A DNA stretch of 64,000 nucleotides, taken from Teredinibacter haidensis. GTDB lineage: Bacteria; Pseudomonadota; Gammaproteobacteria; Pseudomonadales; Cellvibrionaceae. Positions 7,958 through 17,182 of this stretch are shown one piece after another. Location of the stretch: assembly GCF_014211975.1 (NCBI RefSeq), contig NZ_CP060084.1, forward strand, positions 1,674,001-1,738,000, given 5' to 3'. The notes beneath the pieces were generated by a model. The model saw nothing but the letters and a program-made list of their open reading frames with translations. It made no database searches and was not told where the DNA came from. The position numbers were made by a program, and so were the translations under genes. The stretch's first letter is position 1. Each line of letters opens with the position of its first letter.

Positions 7958-10360
7958 ATGACGGCGATTTACCAATACTTTAAAACGCTGAATAGTCGTC
8001 ATATGGCGCTTTGCCAGGAGGCCCATGAGGCGACGTGGGATTCACATAGAGACAATCTAATTCAGTTGCTCTGTATTGCCAGCCTGCTTTTGCTTAGCGC
8101 TGCGGGTGGCTATGGTATAGCTGGCTATCATTTTGCGTTTGACAGTATTAACAGCCTCTCTGCATTAATACCCGAGGCACTGTTGCACAATATTACTGTG
8201 TTTGGCGATGGCTCTTTTTTGCTAGCGCTTGTTCTTTTATTCAGTGCCAAAAATATTCGTTTCCATTGGCTTGTTTTTTTGGCCGCCATTATTGGCGGTA
8301 TTGCTTCGAACAGCCTCAAAGATATTTTTGACCTCCTGCGCCCCCCTGCCGTATTGGACGCCGGTAGCTTTAACCTATTTGGCAAAGGCTACAAGTACCA
8401 CAGTTTTCCATCAGGACACACACTTACCGCATTTTTAATGGCAACAGTACTTTATTACTACAGCCAAAAACACTGGCAAAAAGTGGTCGTTTTATTGGCG
8501 GCATTTGCCGTGGGACTAAGCCGAATATGGCTGGGAATTCACTGGCCTATCGATACCTTAGTCGGTGGTGCGTTAGGTATTATCTGCGGCCTGGCGGCCA
8601 TTACTTTAACCCAACGCTGGCACGCGGGCTTATCCAACAAAATGCACTGGTTTGTTTTGGCCTTGCTTATTATTGCCCCCATAATGCTTCTGGTAGAAAA
8701 AAACGACTACCGGTTAGCCCTGCCGCTGCTATACATCACCGGCTTGCTGGCATTATTTAAAACGCTAAAACACTATTTTATTCCGCCAACGCCCGAATCA
8801 AATGTAGCAATTGGCAGCGCACAGATAAAGCTTCCAGTTATTCCCGTTTGGGCAAGGGCTTCAACTACTTTCTGGGTGTTTCTTGTACTTATTACGGCCT
8901 ATCGCATCGCCGTGCTTTTACAGCCACATTTCAGTCTGTTTTACGATGAAGCCTACTATTTTCACTGGTCCCTTAATCCCGATTTGGGTTACTACTCAAA
9001 GCCTCCCATGGTGGCGTGGGCAATACTGTTAAGTACCAGCCTGTTCGGAAACGGTGTTATAGCAGTAAAACTAATGGCAAGCATACTCTACGGAGCCACT
9101 GCGGTTGTTATTTACTCCACCATTAAACGCTATAGCTCTGCGGTAAATGCCCTGGTTGGCGGATTGGTTTTCCTTACCATTCCAATGATCGGTTTTAACA
9201 GTGAATTTATTACCACCGATGCTCCACTGATCTTTTTCTGGAGCCTCGCCCTTGCATACTCACTTAAGGCTATTAAGACAAAAAAGCTTACCGACTGGTT
9301 GCTACTCGGTGTATTTTCGGGCTTTGGAATGCTGAGCAAATACACCATGGGAGCCCTACCACTTGCGGTGTTTGGCTTTCTGCTGACATCAAAAAGCTAT
9401 CGGCCTCTACTGTTAACCGCGGGCCCTTGGCTGGCTGCGGTAACTGCGGGGCTTATATTCAGTCTTAATATTTATTGGAACTTCAGCAATAACTGGGTCG
9501 CGTTACACCATACGCAGGAAATTTCACAAACCAGCGGTAAGCTGTTTAACTTTTCCTCTCTTGCGGAATTTACAGCAACCCAATTTCTTATTTTCGGCCC
9601 GATCTGTAGCTATCTGCTAATCAAAATTGTGTATTCACTTATCAAGCAAGCAAAACAGGCAGAAACAACCGAGACCGTAGACCGCGCTCAATTTCACCTA
9701 TTACTCTGGGTTATGCTCGTGATTTTGGGGGCAATTTCCCTGCAAGCATTTTTGTCCAGAGCCTTTCCGAACTGGGCTGGCCCCTGGATGGTTGCAGCCA
9801 CCATTATTCTGGCCATGGGCTGGCAATCTACTTACACTGCAAAACGCTTTTATCAGTATTTGAGCTATGGTCTTGCTCTAAACCTGTGTTTACTTTCCCT
9901 GTTCTACCACTGGCCAGCTGCATTGCGTTGGCTCGATATTGAAGCTACGGCGAAAAACGATCCCTTTCATCGTGTAACTGGCTGGCCAGAATTAGGCGAG
10001 GCCTTAATGCCTTATGTTGAGTCCCACCCGGATGCTCTACTCGCTAGCGATTCCAGAGACCTACTCGCCTATCTGGGCTACTATGGAATGCCTGGGAAAT
10101 TTAAATTTGCCCGCTGGAATCCAGATGCGGATAAGATTCGCGACTACTATGATTTAAAAGTTAATTTACGTAACTGGGCAGGGCAGGAAAAACAAGGTTT
10201 TCTGTTTGTATCGAAAAACGCTCCGTCCGAACAGATAACGTCTCGCTTTGAGCAAGCTATCCCGCTGGGAACTCTGACAGCCCATCCCTATAAAAACGAA
10301 GAAAAAACCGTAACCATCTCCCTTATGAAAGGTTTCAAGGGGTACCCAGAATATGAATAA
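7958..10360 (+). CDS. Fusion of PAP2 phosphatase and ArnT-like glycosyltransferase
   Basis: An 800-residue two-part membrane protein. The N-terminal part (to about residue 230) is a PAP2 phosphatase with all three catalytic motifs: KDIFDLLRPPA (K-x6-RP), PSGHTLTAF, and SRIWLGIHWPIDTLVGG (SR-x5-H-x3-D). The second part, from about residue 290, is an ArnT/PMT-type glycosyltransferase beginning FYDEAYYFHWSL and YYSKPPMVAW, followed by multiple helices and a soluble C-terminal tail. I placed the start at the ATG at 7958, two bases after the previous stop; a longer frame that would overlap the upstream gene is not credible. The fusion suggests that removal of a lipid phosphate and transfer of a sugar from a polyprenyl carrier act on the same pathway (inference). 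Both halves look intact. Confidence 0.88.
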   Translation: MTAIYQYFKTLNSRHMALCQEAHEATWDSHRDNLIQLLCIASLLLLSAAGGYGIAGYHFAFDSINSLSALIPEALLHNITVFGDGSFLLALVLLFSAKNIRFHWLVFLAAIIGGIASNSLKDIFDLLRPPAVLDAGSFNLFGKGYKYHSFPSGHTLTAFLMATVLYYYSQKHWQKVVVLLAAFAVGLSRIWLGIHWPIDTLVGGALGIICGLAAITLTQRWHAGLSNKMHWFVLALLIIAPIMLLVEKNDYRLALPLLYITGLLALFKTLKHYFIPPTPESNVAIGSAQIKLPVIPVWARASTTFWVFLVLITAYRIAVLLQPHFSLFYDEAYYFHWSLNPDLGYYSKPPMVAWAILLSTSLFGNGVIAVKLMASILYGATAVVIYSTIKRYSSAVNALVGGLVFLTIPMIGFNSEFITTDAPLIFFWSLALAYSLKAIKTKKLTDWLLLGVFSGFGMLSKYTMGALPLAVFGFLLTSKSYRPLLLTAGPWLAAVTAGLIFSLNIYWNFSNNWVALHHTQEISQTSGKLFNFSSLAEFTATQFLIFGPICSYLLIKIVYSLIKQAKQAETTETVDRAQFHLLLWVMLVILGAISLQAFLSRAFPNWAGPWMVAATIILAMGWQSTYTAKRFYQYLSYGLALNLCLLSLFYHWPAALRWLDIEATAKNDPFHRVTGWPELGEALMPYVESHPDALLASDSRDLLAYLGYYGMPGKFKFARWNPDADKIRDYYDLKVNLRNWAGQEKQGFLFVSKNAPSEQITSRFEQAIPLGTLTAHPYKNEEKTVTISLMKGFKGYPEYE

Positions 10361-11051
10361 GCGCCCTTCTTTCAAAACGTTTTTACGTCTAGATGTTTCA
10401 CTATTTTTACTGACAGTCATCTTTTTTTTGGTATGGCCAAATATCGACCTTGTTATTACAGGTAATTATTACGCTGATGGCCAGTTCATTTATGGAAACA
10501 ATGCATTTGTACGTTTTATTTACCTCCTGTTCGCGAAAATCCATATTGCCTATATTCTACTTTTTATCGCTGGCATAGTTGTCTGCCATCAGAAAAAATG
10601 GTTTGCAGCCAAGAAGAGTTGGACTTTTTTACTGATCACGCTCATTGTCGGCCCTGGCATACTCGTTAACATGGTATTAAAAGAGAATACCGTTGGCCGC
10701 CCTCGCCCTCAGAACGTTGAACAGTTTGGAGGAGAAATGCCTTTTGCTTCAGTTTTTCACTACTCCGGTAACTGCGATAGCAACTGCTCTTTCGTCAGCG
10801 GGCACGCCGCTATCGGCTTTTACCTTATGGCCGTTGCTTGGGTAAGACAAAGACGAATTTGGTTTGTTTACGGAATTACATTGGGAGCGCTGGTTGGTTT
10901 TGTTCGAATTTTACAGGGTGGTCATTTCTTCAGTGATGTTGTTATGGCTGGCTGGTTCACTTACTTTACCTATTTGCTCATTGCCAAATTAATGCAGTTT
11001 GAATTTCCACCAAAGACACCGAAACGCCGCAAAGTGGAATCAAGCCTGTAG
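10353..11051 (+). CDS. PAP2-family lipid phosphatase
   Basis: A 232-residue inner-membrane phosphatase with about six helices. Motifs are KENTVGRPRPQ, SGHAAIGFYLM and RILQGGHFFSDV. The last, with G-G-H-F-x-S-D, resembles LpxE/LpxF-type lipid A phosphatases more than generic undecaprenyl-diphosphate phosphatases, though this cannot be settled by eye. The start overlaps the stop of the fusion gene by 8 bases (ATGAATAA), which implies translational coupling. It ends the envelope cluster; the gene beyond it is convergent. A likely job is dephosphorylating lipid A or an isoprenoid carrier in the periplasm. Confidence 0.88.
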   Translation: MNKRPSFKTFLRLDVSLFLLTVIFFLVWPNIDLVITGNYYADGQFIYGNNAFVRFIYLLFAKIHIAYILLFIAGIVVCHQKKWFAAKKSWTFLLITLIVGPGILVNMVLKENTVGRPRPQNVEQFGGEMPFASVFHYSGNCDSNCSFVSGHAAIGFYLMAVAWVRQRRIWFVYGITLGALVGFVRILQGGHFFSDVVMAGWFTYFTYLLIAKLMQFEFPPKTPKRRKVESSL

Positions 11052-11122
11052 AGAAATAACACCGCCATCCGCCCCCGGCAGACACAGAATAGCCCCCTAT
11101 GCTACGCACAGCGTTTGCATGT

Positions 11123-12007
11123 TTACGGCGCAGGTCTGGAAACAGAGGCAATAAAACCACACATCAATTCCGAGCCCCGTGCAATTCTAATGGTGTTACG
11201 CTGAATCAGATCCGGCGGAATACTGAATAGACGATTGTGTTTTACCGCTTCGATACTCGGCCACAATCTCCAGTGATATAACCATGGTGGCGCGTCGTCA
11301 CCCGCACCACTCGCCACTATAACCTGCGGATTTTTAGTTAAAACCGATTCAACGCTAATCTTAGGCGCCAGTGCTACGGCGTCACCGAATATATTTGAGC
11401 CACCACACAGAGTAATCACATCGCTAATAAGATGAGCCCCATTCAGTGTTTGCATGGGTTTATCCCAAATTTGGTAAAGTACGCGCACGCGGGGTAATTC
11501 AGCATTCCGAATTTTTAGCGCAGCCATTTTTTCCTCAAATTGCGCAGCTACTTTTTCCGCTTTAGCCTGCGTGCCAGCCAGGATCCCAAATTGACGAATA
11601 TCGCGCGCTATGTCACCGATTGAACGAGGGTCATTGGCATAGGCCGTTATACCCAGCGCATCGAGTTTTTTTAATACTTCCCCCCCTCTTCCAGAGCGCC
11701 AGACCACGACAAGGTCTGGCTTCATCGCGACAATAGTTTCCAAGCTATAAGCGCTAATAACGCCTACGCTAGGTAGCTTTTTTGCCTCTTCCGGATAATC
11801 GCTGTAATCCACAGCCCCGACCAACTTATTGCCTGCGCCCGCCGAATAAAGGTTTTCGACAATATGGGGCGCTAAGGCAATAATTCTTTGCGCGGGCTTA
11901 TCGAGATAAACTTCTCGCCCTAGATCATCAACAACCGAAACACCAGCCAAAACTGGGTTGGCAACAGCTGTAAGACACAATAATAGGGAGCACACCATTT
12001 TTTTCAT
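11123..12007 (-). CDS. btuF: Vitamin B12 periplasmic binding protein BtuF
   Basis: A 294-residue class III periplasmic binding protein with a signal peptide (MKKMVCSLLLCLTAVANPVLA). The body begins VVDDLGREVYLDKPAQRIIALAPHIVENLYSAG, followed by LPSVGVISAYSLETIVAMKPDLVV: the two-lobe fold used for cobalamin, haem and siderophores. The context decides for cobalamin: it is the last gene of a riboswitch-led set with btuB, cobO, btuC and btuD on the same strand. It delivers the corrinoid to the BtuCD permease. An 82-base gap separates it from btuD. Confidence 0.9.
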   Translation of the reverse strand: MKKMVCSLLLCLTAVANPVLAGVSVVDDLGREVYLDKPAQRIIALAPHIVENLYSAGAGNKLVGAVDYSDYPEEAKKLPSVGVISAYSLETIVAMKPDLVVVWRSGRGGEVLKKLDALGITAYANDPRSIGDIARDIRQFGILAGTQAKAEKVAAQFEEKMAALKIRNAELPRVRVLYQIWDKPMQTLNGAHLISDVITLCGGSNIFGDAVALAPKISVESVLTKNPQVIVASGAGDDAPPWLYHWRLWPSIEAVKHNRLFSIPPDLIQRNTIRIARGSELMCGFIASVSRPAP

Positions 12008-12089
12008 AACACGAAAGCAACCGGGGTTTGAAGGGCCAGAAAATTGTTGCCGAGCTGATAAGCGCTCGACCTAAAGTATCAATATTTTT

Positions 12090-12863
12090 TTAGAAAATGA
12101 GTGGTTGACCGGAAACAGGATGATTAATCACCTGAAGCTCGGTTCCAAATAATCTCTGGATCAAGCCTTCTGTTACCACCGTATGGCTATCGCCATTGGC
12201 AACAACCCTGCCCTGCTGCAATGCGACAACCTTGTGTGCATGTCGAGTGGCAAGGTTAATGTCGTGCAGCACCATCAATACGGCCACACCCTGTCGAGAA
12301 AAATCTCGGATGGCCTGCATAAGCTGCTGCTGATGACCAAGATCTAAAAATGCTGTTGGCTCATCCAGCAAAAGTAAACGATCCATATCATCACTGGGGT
12401 TCCATATTTGTGCCATTACCCTTGCTAGCTGTGTGCGTTGCTTTTCACCGCCCGACAAACGGGTATACAGACGATTGCGCAGATGGGTAATATCTAACGC
12501 TGCCATGGCGCTCTTAACAATGCTCTCATCTTCCTTGCGCCCGCTGCTGTGGGGGAATCGCCCCATCGCAACAACCTCTCTTACGGTGAAAGGAAAAGAG
12601 AGTGAACTGAACTGGGGTAATACCGCCATTCGCCTCGCTTTTTCATTACTGCTCCAGCGAGCCATATCTTTCCCGCAAAATTCAATACTGCCGGTTGCAC
12701 CGGAACACTCACCTGAAATTGTACGTAAAACCGTGGATTTACCCGCACCATTAGGACCGACAACCGCAGTTATCTGTCCGGGTTCCACATCAAACGTAAT
12801 TTGGTCGATTAAGTTATAACCATTAATCGTAAAACCAATTTCTTTTAGCGAAAGAATCGTCAT
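12090..12863 (-). CDS. btuD: Cobalamin ABC transporter ATPase BtuD
   Basis: A 257-residue ABC ATPase. Visible are the Walker A motif GPNGAGKST (about residues 36-44), the Q-loop region LPQFSSLSF, the signature LSGGEKQRT, the Walker B LLLLDEPTAFLD and the switch histidine in VLHDINLA. The sequence is also close to HmuV-type haem ATPases; the cobalamin assignment rests on the neighbouring btuC, btuF, cobO, btuB and riboswitch. It energises uptake through BtuC on the cytoplasmic face. It begins 9 bases after the btuC stop. Confidence 0.9.
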   Translation of the reverse strand: MTILSLKEIGFTINGYNLIDQITFDVEPGQITAVVGPNGAGKSTVLRTISGECSGATGSIEFCGKDMARWSSNEKARRMAVLPQFSSLSFPFTVREVVAMGRFPHSSGRKEDESIVKSAMAALDITHLRNRLYTRLSGGEKQRTQLARVMAQIWNPSDDMDRLLLLDEPTAFLDLGHQQQLMQAIRDFSRQGVAVLMVLHDINLATRHAHKVVALQQGRVVANGDSHTVVTEGLIQRLFGTELQVINHPVSGQPLIF

Positions 12864-12872
12864 AGTGATATT

Positions 12873-13907
12873 TTAGCTAAAGGAGTATTGCAGCCGATGC
12901 CGCAACAGAGAGAGGAAAACAGGCGCGCCCAGTAAGGCTGTTACCAGACCAACGGGAAGCTCGGTTGGAGAAATTAATGTTCGTGCAAAAATATCAGCAA
13001 CAACCAGAAGTGTCGCACCTAATAAGGCCGACAGCGGAATCAGATAACGGTGATTAGGTCCAATAACAAGGCGTACCAGATGGGGCACCATTAAACCAAT
13101 AAACGCGATGGTTCCACTCAAAGCCACGGCAATACCGACTCCCGCAGCAACCGAAATAATGATCGTGCGCTTTACCCGCTTAACGTCGATCCCCAAATGT
13201 CGAGCTTCCGACTCACCCAACAACATTACGTTTAAAGCTTTGTGCTGGCGAAAGAGTACGAGATAGGAGATAACGCTCACCGCAATTAAAATCATAACAT
13301 CCTGATAGTTTGCGCCATCCAGGCTACCCATACGCCATAAGCTCAAGCGCCTAAGCATTTCATTATCAGACACAAATTCCAGCAAGCTGGTTATACTTCC
13401 GGCCAAAAAGGTAAAGGCAATACCGGCTAATAACATGGTGGAAACGCGTGTTCCCTGTTCATTGGTAGAAATTGAATAAACAAAACCCACCACCCCGATA
13501 CTACCCACAAATGCGCCGACAGATACCAGGGAAAAACCCCAAATCCCCCACTCCCACTGGTGTAGTAATACAATCACTATGCTGGCCCCGGCTGCAGCAC
13601 CGGCGCTCACACCAATAAGCGATGGATCGGCAAGCGGATTGCGGAAAAGCCCCTGTGTTGCGGCACCGCTAACCGCCAATATACTGCCCACTGCCATCGC
13701 CAACAATGCGCGAGGTAGGCGTAAGCGCTCTATAATAAGCCCTGCCTGGCTTGTATCGTTACCACCCACCCACGAGATAAATTGACTAACACTAAGGGGC
13801 ACTGCCCCAAAGAGTAATGAGCACAGCAAACTAAAAAGCAGCAGCCCTAGCGAAAGGCTTGCTATCCACGGCCAAATCCTCGATAAATCTGCTGGCTTAA
13901 TCAGCAT
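12873..13907 (-). CDS. btuC: Cobalamin ABC transporter permease BtuC
   Basis: A 344-residue FecCD-type permease with about ten transmembrane helices. Family-typical stretches are LRLPRALLAMAVGSILAVSGAATQGLFRNPLADPSLIGVSAGA (residues about 60-105), and GTIAFIGLMVPHLVRLVIGPNH with ALLGATLLVVADIFAR toward the C terminus. It forms the inner-membrane channel with BtuD. It lies 12 bases downstream of cobO and 9 upstream of btuD, so the set looks like one operon. Confidence 0.92.
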   Translation of the reverse strand: MLIKPADLSRIWPWIASLSLGLLLFSLLCSLLFGAVPLSVSQFISWVGGNDTSQAGLIIERLRLPRALLAMAVGSILAVSGAATQGLFRNPLADPSLIGVSAGAAAGASIVIVLLHQWEWGIWGFSLVSVGAFVGSIGVVGFVYSISTNEQGTRVSTMLLAGIAFTFLAGSITSLLEFVSDNEMLRRLSLWRMGSLDGANYQDVMILIAVSVISYLVLFRQHKALNVMLLGESEARHLGIDVKRVKRTIIISVAAGVGIAVALSGTIAFIGLMVPHLVRLVIGPNHRYLIPLSALLGATLLVVADIFARTLISPTELPVGLVTALLGAPVFLSLLRHRLQYSFS

Positions 13908-13919
13908 TTAGCAACCCGC

Positions 13920-14519
13920 TTAATAGTCGACCCCTTTACGCGCCTGAATCCCAGCGCGAAAAGCGTGCTTTATTTCCTTAACTTCCGATACGGTATCAAC
14001 AACTTCCCTGAGGGCACTGCCGCCACCCCGACCAGTAAGAACGACGCTTTGCTGATGAGGTCTGTTTTTGATCGCGTTGACCACCTCGTCTTCATCCAGG
14101 TATTGATAAGCCAACATGTAGGTAAGCTCGTCGAGCACAACCAGATCAAAACTTGCATCAGTCAGTAATTTTTTTGCGTATCCCCAGGTTTTTTTCGCCG
14201 CATCTATATCGGAGGATCTGTCCTGCGTGTCCCAAGTAAAACCCGTTGCCATCTGGTATAGAAATACATCTGGACATTTCTCCCGCAGATAAATTTCTTC
14301 GCCAGACAACTGCTCACCTTTAATAAACTGAACGACGCCCACTTTCTGTCCATAGCCGAGGGCGCGAATGACCATACCAAAAGCTGAACTGGATTTTCCC
14401 TTGCCGTTTCCAGTCAATAAAACCGAGACACCGCGTTCCTGATTGGCACTGGCAATCGTTTTATCCACCTGCGCTTTTTGTTTTTCCATGGCGCGTTTGT
14501 GTTTAGCATCTTTATCCAT
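13920..14519 (-). CDS. cobO: Cob(I)yrinic acid a,c-diamide adenosyltransferase
   Basis: A 199-residue CobA/CobO/BtuR-family adenosyltransferase. It has a Walker A-like P-loop GNGKGKSSSAFG, then RALGYGQKVGVVQFIKG, FTWDTQD, and VVLDELTYML with VVLTGRGG near the C terminus, all family signatures. It transfers the adenosyl group of ATP to the cobalt of corrinoids, turning imported B12 into the coenzyme form. I chose the ATG at 14519 (MDKDAKHKRAMEKQK) because AAGG stands about nine bases before it and it falls 13 bases after the btuB stop; an upstream ATG at 14552 would overlap btuB. Confidence 0.92.
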   Translation of the reverse strand: MDKDAKHKRAMEKQKAQVDKTIASANQERGVSVLLTGNGKGKSSSAFGMVIRALGYGQKVGVVQFIKGEQLSGEEIYLREKCPDVFLYQMATGFTWDTQDRSSDIDAAKKTWGYAKKLLTDASFDLVVLDELTYMLAYQYLDEDEVVNAIKNRPHQQSVVLTGRGGGSALREVVDTVSEVKEIKHAFRAGIQARKGVDY

Positions 14520-14532
14520 CAGTTTGACCTTA

Positions 14533-16413
14533 TTAGAAAGTAAACTTAGCACCCAGATAAGCTTTACGCCCGCCGGTATTATAGTTGGTTACTTCTTCAT
14601 AATTTTTATCTGTCAAATTTTCTACGCGCAAACTAAAGGTCCAGTCTTTCAGTGAGTAGTTCGCGCTTACATCCAGCACCTGGTAATCGTCTAAAGGTAC
14701 GCGAACATTCTGATAGGTGTCATTATCATAGACTTCATCATCAGCATCCGTCGCCAAACGCAGATTCGCCAGCATATTCAAATTATTATCCATAAAAGCG
14801 AATTGTAGTCCCATGTTGCCCTGTAGTTGTGGGCGACGAAGACGGGGTAAATTATCGGACGTTTCACTTTCGTTATGGGTAACGTTACCGACAAATTTAA
14901 TCGTGCTGCTAAAGGCGTAATCGGCAGCCAATTCAACGCCCTTAGATGAGGTTGTTCCCGAACGCTGTAAATAGCCAGAATAAGACGCCATGTCGTAATA
15001 TATTTCGTCTTCTATTTTCTGGTTAAAGTAAGTAAGTTGCACTAACGCTTTACCGTCAATAAAATAATCCACGCCGATATCAAAGCCACGGCTTTGCTCT
15101 TCAGTTAAGACCGTTTCGGCTGCCGCGCCGAACGCATCAGGGCCAGCATTGTAAGCAATCTCATACAAACTGGGCGCTCTGAAGCCGGTGCCAAAGCTGG
15201 CTCTATATTTAAGCCCTTGGTCGACACCATCGCTATTTTTTTCACTTTGAACCCATGCCGTAGTCGCGCGATAGCTGAAGTGCTCTCCAAAATCATCGCT
15301 GTCATCATAACGCCCACCAAAGGTGTAGAACGCATTATCGGAAAATTGGCCCTGCCACTCGGCAAAAACCGCCGACTGATCCTGAGATAAATCGTCTCCA
15401 CCCTCTATAACAACGGTTTCAGACTTATTATCTAACCCAAACACGAGAGTACTATTTGCCAAGATTTTAGCGCTTCCGAGATACTCGACTTTTTCTACAT
15501 CACCCTTGTAGCCGTAAGAGAATACGCCATCGGCCAAATAATCCCTCTCCGTATTGGTTTTGGCTAGGGCCAACTGGTGGTTCATTTTTTCGCCACTATA
15601 GCTGGCGGACAAACGCCCTGCTTGCTGACTATAGTCCGACTTGCAGTCGTGCGTTGTCGGGTAGCCACAATTATCATATTCCGTGTTTCCCTCCACATCG
15701 CGAAGCACGAATTGAGCCCGCCAGTTCTCCGATAAGTTTAAACCGCCTTTAAAGTGCAGGGTTTGATTCTCGTAACCATCTTTGTCTGCTTCGCTATCGC
15801 TCACCAGCGAGTTATAACCATCGGTAGAGTTTTTTGCAGCCGACAAAAAAACATCGCCCCGAGCACTACCACTGGCAATATAGCCATTTACATCCTGTTG
15901 CTGGTAGCTTCCCCCCTGAACGCCAATTTGGCCTTGAATCCCTTCATCTACCGTCCGGGTAAAAATATTGACGACACCACCCGCATCCGCACCATATACA
16001 AAGCCCTGCGGCCCACGCAATATTTCTACTTTTTCGATTTCACCATTGGCATTGATATGTTCCATTGCGGTGCTTACCTGCGGGCCTGTTGGGTCCGACA
16101 TTTCGATACCATCGATTAACACCAGGGTTCGATAACCTTCTTCTCCGCGAATACGCAAACTAGTGACTTTACCTGCACCGCCGCTATTACTAACGGATAC
16201 GCCGGCCTCTGTACGCAATAGATCGGCAATCGCATTGTAACCACGTAGCTCGATTTCCTGCTCATCAATAACCGTAACGGAAGCGCCGATCTGACGAATA
16301 GGCGTTTCGTTTTTTGATGCCGTTACAACGGTTTCTTCAAGAAGTGGTTGCGCAAGGGAATAGGAAGAGAAAATCACAGCATTAATAGCGGTGAATAAAA
16401 CAGATTTTTTCAT
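14533..16413 (-). CDS. btuB: TonB-dependent vitamin B12 receptor BtuB
   Basis: A 626-residue outer-membrane receptor. It has a signal peptide (MKKSVLFTAINAVIFSSYSLA), a TonB box-like ETVVTASKNE, a plug domain (IGASVTVIDEQEIELRG, then RIRGEEGYRTLVLIDGIEM, and VEILRGPQGFVYGADAGGVV), and a long beta-barrel ending in aromatic AKFTF. It imports corrinoids across the outer membrane using TonB energy. The ATG at 16413 is preferred over 16425 because GAGG lies seven to eight bases before it. A cobalamin riboswitch lies directly upstream, which confirms the substrate class and predicts repression when adenosylcobalamin is abundant. Confidence 0.95.
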   Translation of the reverse strand: MKKSVLFTAINAVIFSSYSLAQPLLEETVVTASKNETPIRQIGASVTVIDEQEIELRGYNAIADLLRTEAGVSVSNSGGAGKVTSLRIRGEEGYRTLVLIDGIEMSDPTGPQVSTAMEHINANGEIEKVEILRGPQGFVYGADAGGVVNIFTRTVDEGIQGQIGVQGGSYQQQDVNGYIASGSARGDVFLSAAKNSTDGYNSLVSDSEADKDGYENQTLHFKGGLNLSENWRAQFVLRDVEGNTEYDNCGYPTTHDCKSDYSQQAGRLSASYSGEKMNHQLALAKTNTERDYLADGVFSYGYKGDVEKVEYLGSAKILANSTLVFGLDNKSETVVIEGGDDLSQDQSAVFAEWQGQFSDNAFYTFGGRYDDSDDFGEHFSYRATTAWVQSEKNSDGVDQGLKYRASFGTGFRAPSLYEIAYNAGPDAFGAAAETVLTEEQSRGFDIGVDYFIDGKALVQLTYFNQKIEDEIYYDMASYSGYLQRSGTTSSKGVELAADYAFSSTIKFVGNVTHNESETSDNLPRLRRPQLQGNMGLQFAFMDNNLNMLANLRLATDADDEVYDNDTYQNVRVPLDDYQVLDVSANYSLKDWTFSLRVENLTDKNYEEVTNYNTGGRKAYLGAKFTF

Positions 16414-16589
16414 GTTAGTCCTCATAAGCGTAAAAGCAAGCTAATGAGGGAGGCAGCCAGGGATGATGTAGACAAGTTTGATAAGACGGCTACAAATACT
16501 GGTTAGTATTGAATACGGCTATGCCGCAGGTAACGCTGTCCGCAAGTCGGGGATCACTCCAGGATGGTAGCCCTCCGCTCCATCAACGA

Positions 16590-16715
16590 AAATGAAACAG
16601 GCTGGTATCGGGCTATTACCTACTAAAAGTAGCTTTTACCGTTGCGGGGGCAGCGTTGGGTTTTCACCAAACTTCCCATTTATCTTGCGGCGTCGCGCAA
16701 GCACCTGTAACTGGC
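16590..16715 (-). ncRNA. Cobalamin (AdoCbl) riboswitch controlling the btu operon
   Basis: Read on the minus strand, the region contains the cobalamin-riboswitch core: ACAGGTGC near 16701-16708, then AAATGGGAAGTTTGGTGAAA, then GCTGCCCCCGCAACGGTAA (around 16630-16655), and a B12-box-like AGCCCGATACCAGCCTG at about 16598-16614. The order and spacing match the Rfam family, and the next gene is btuB. Boundaries are approximate. Between it and the btuB start (to about 16414) the leader has further possible structure that could act as the expression platform by sequestering the ribosome-binding site or as a terminator; I could not decide which. Confidence 0.9.
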
Positions 16716-16756
16716 GGCGACTGTATAGAGGCGCCATTAGAATGTCAACTTGCCCA

Positions 16757-17182
16757 TTAAATTCGATTAAATCCAACGAAGCGTTTACAAAAGTGGTCCA
16801 AACCGGATTGAACAAACTCACCCCTATTCCACTTCCTTTCCCCCGCTTTGAACCGACCTAAGCGGGAGGCAACAAAGGTTGCCGCCTTCAGCCTTCGACT
16901 GCCCATAAGAGGAGAATCGAGCAAAAGATGAACCGGCCGCAAGGTGTACTCTTTCCCTTCGAACAACGTTAAGCGCTTAATATCTTTAGCCCGAACATGG
17001 AAATACACCTGTCCCTCTACGCTATCACCTCCACGCACCGAATAAATCATGGGGTAGTGCTGATTCCTGACCTGAACACAGCGATACCCCTTTAGCTCTG
17101 CGTTCTGCTGGCCGTAACGCCCCTTTACAATTGATCGCCACACGCGAGGATACATAAGTGAACCGTACACAAACAAATGCAT
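16757..17182 (-). CDS. Gamma-glutamylcyclotransferase-like protein (GGCT/AIG2 fold)
   Basis: A 141-residue cytoplasmic protein. It begins MHLFVYGSLMYPRVW, with the YGSL substrate-binding loop, and has LTLFEGKEYTLRPV, where the Glu of the F-E-G motif corresponds to the catalytic acid of the family. Members release 5-oxoproline from gamma-glutamyl peptides or amines; the substrate here is unknown. The start at 17182 is favoured by GGGAG upstream and by homology; an ATG at 17209 would add nine residues. It lies just upstream of the cobalamin riboswitch on the same strand, with about 40 bases between. Confidence 0.85.
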   Translation of the reverse strand: MHLFVYGSLMYPRVWRSIVKGRYGQQNAELKGYRCVQVRNQHYPMIYSVRGGDSVEGQVYFHVRAKDIKRLTLFEGKEYTLRPVHLLLDSPLMGSRRLKAATFVASRLGRFKAGERKWNRGEFVQSGLDHFCKRFVGFNRI

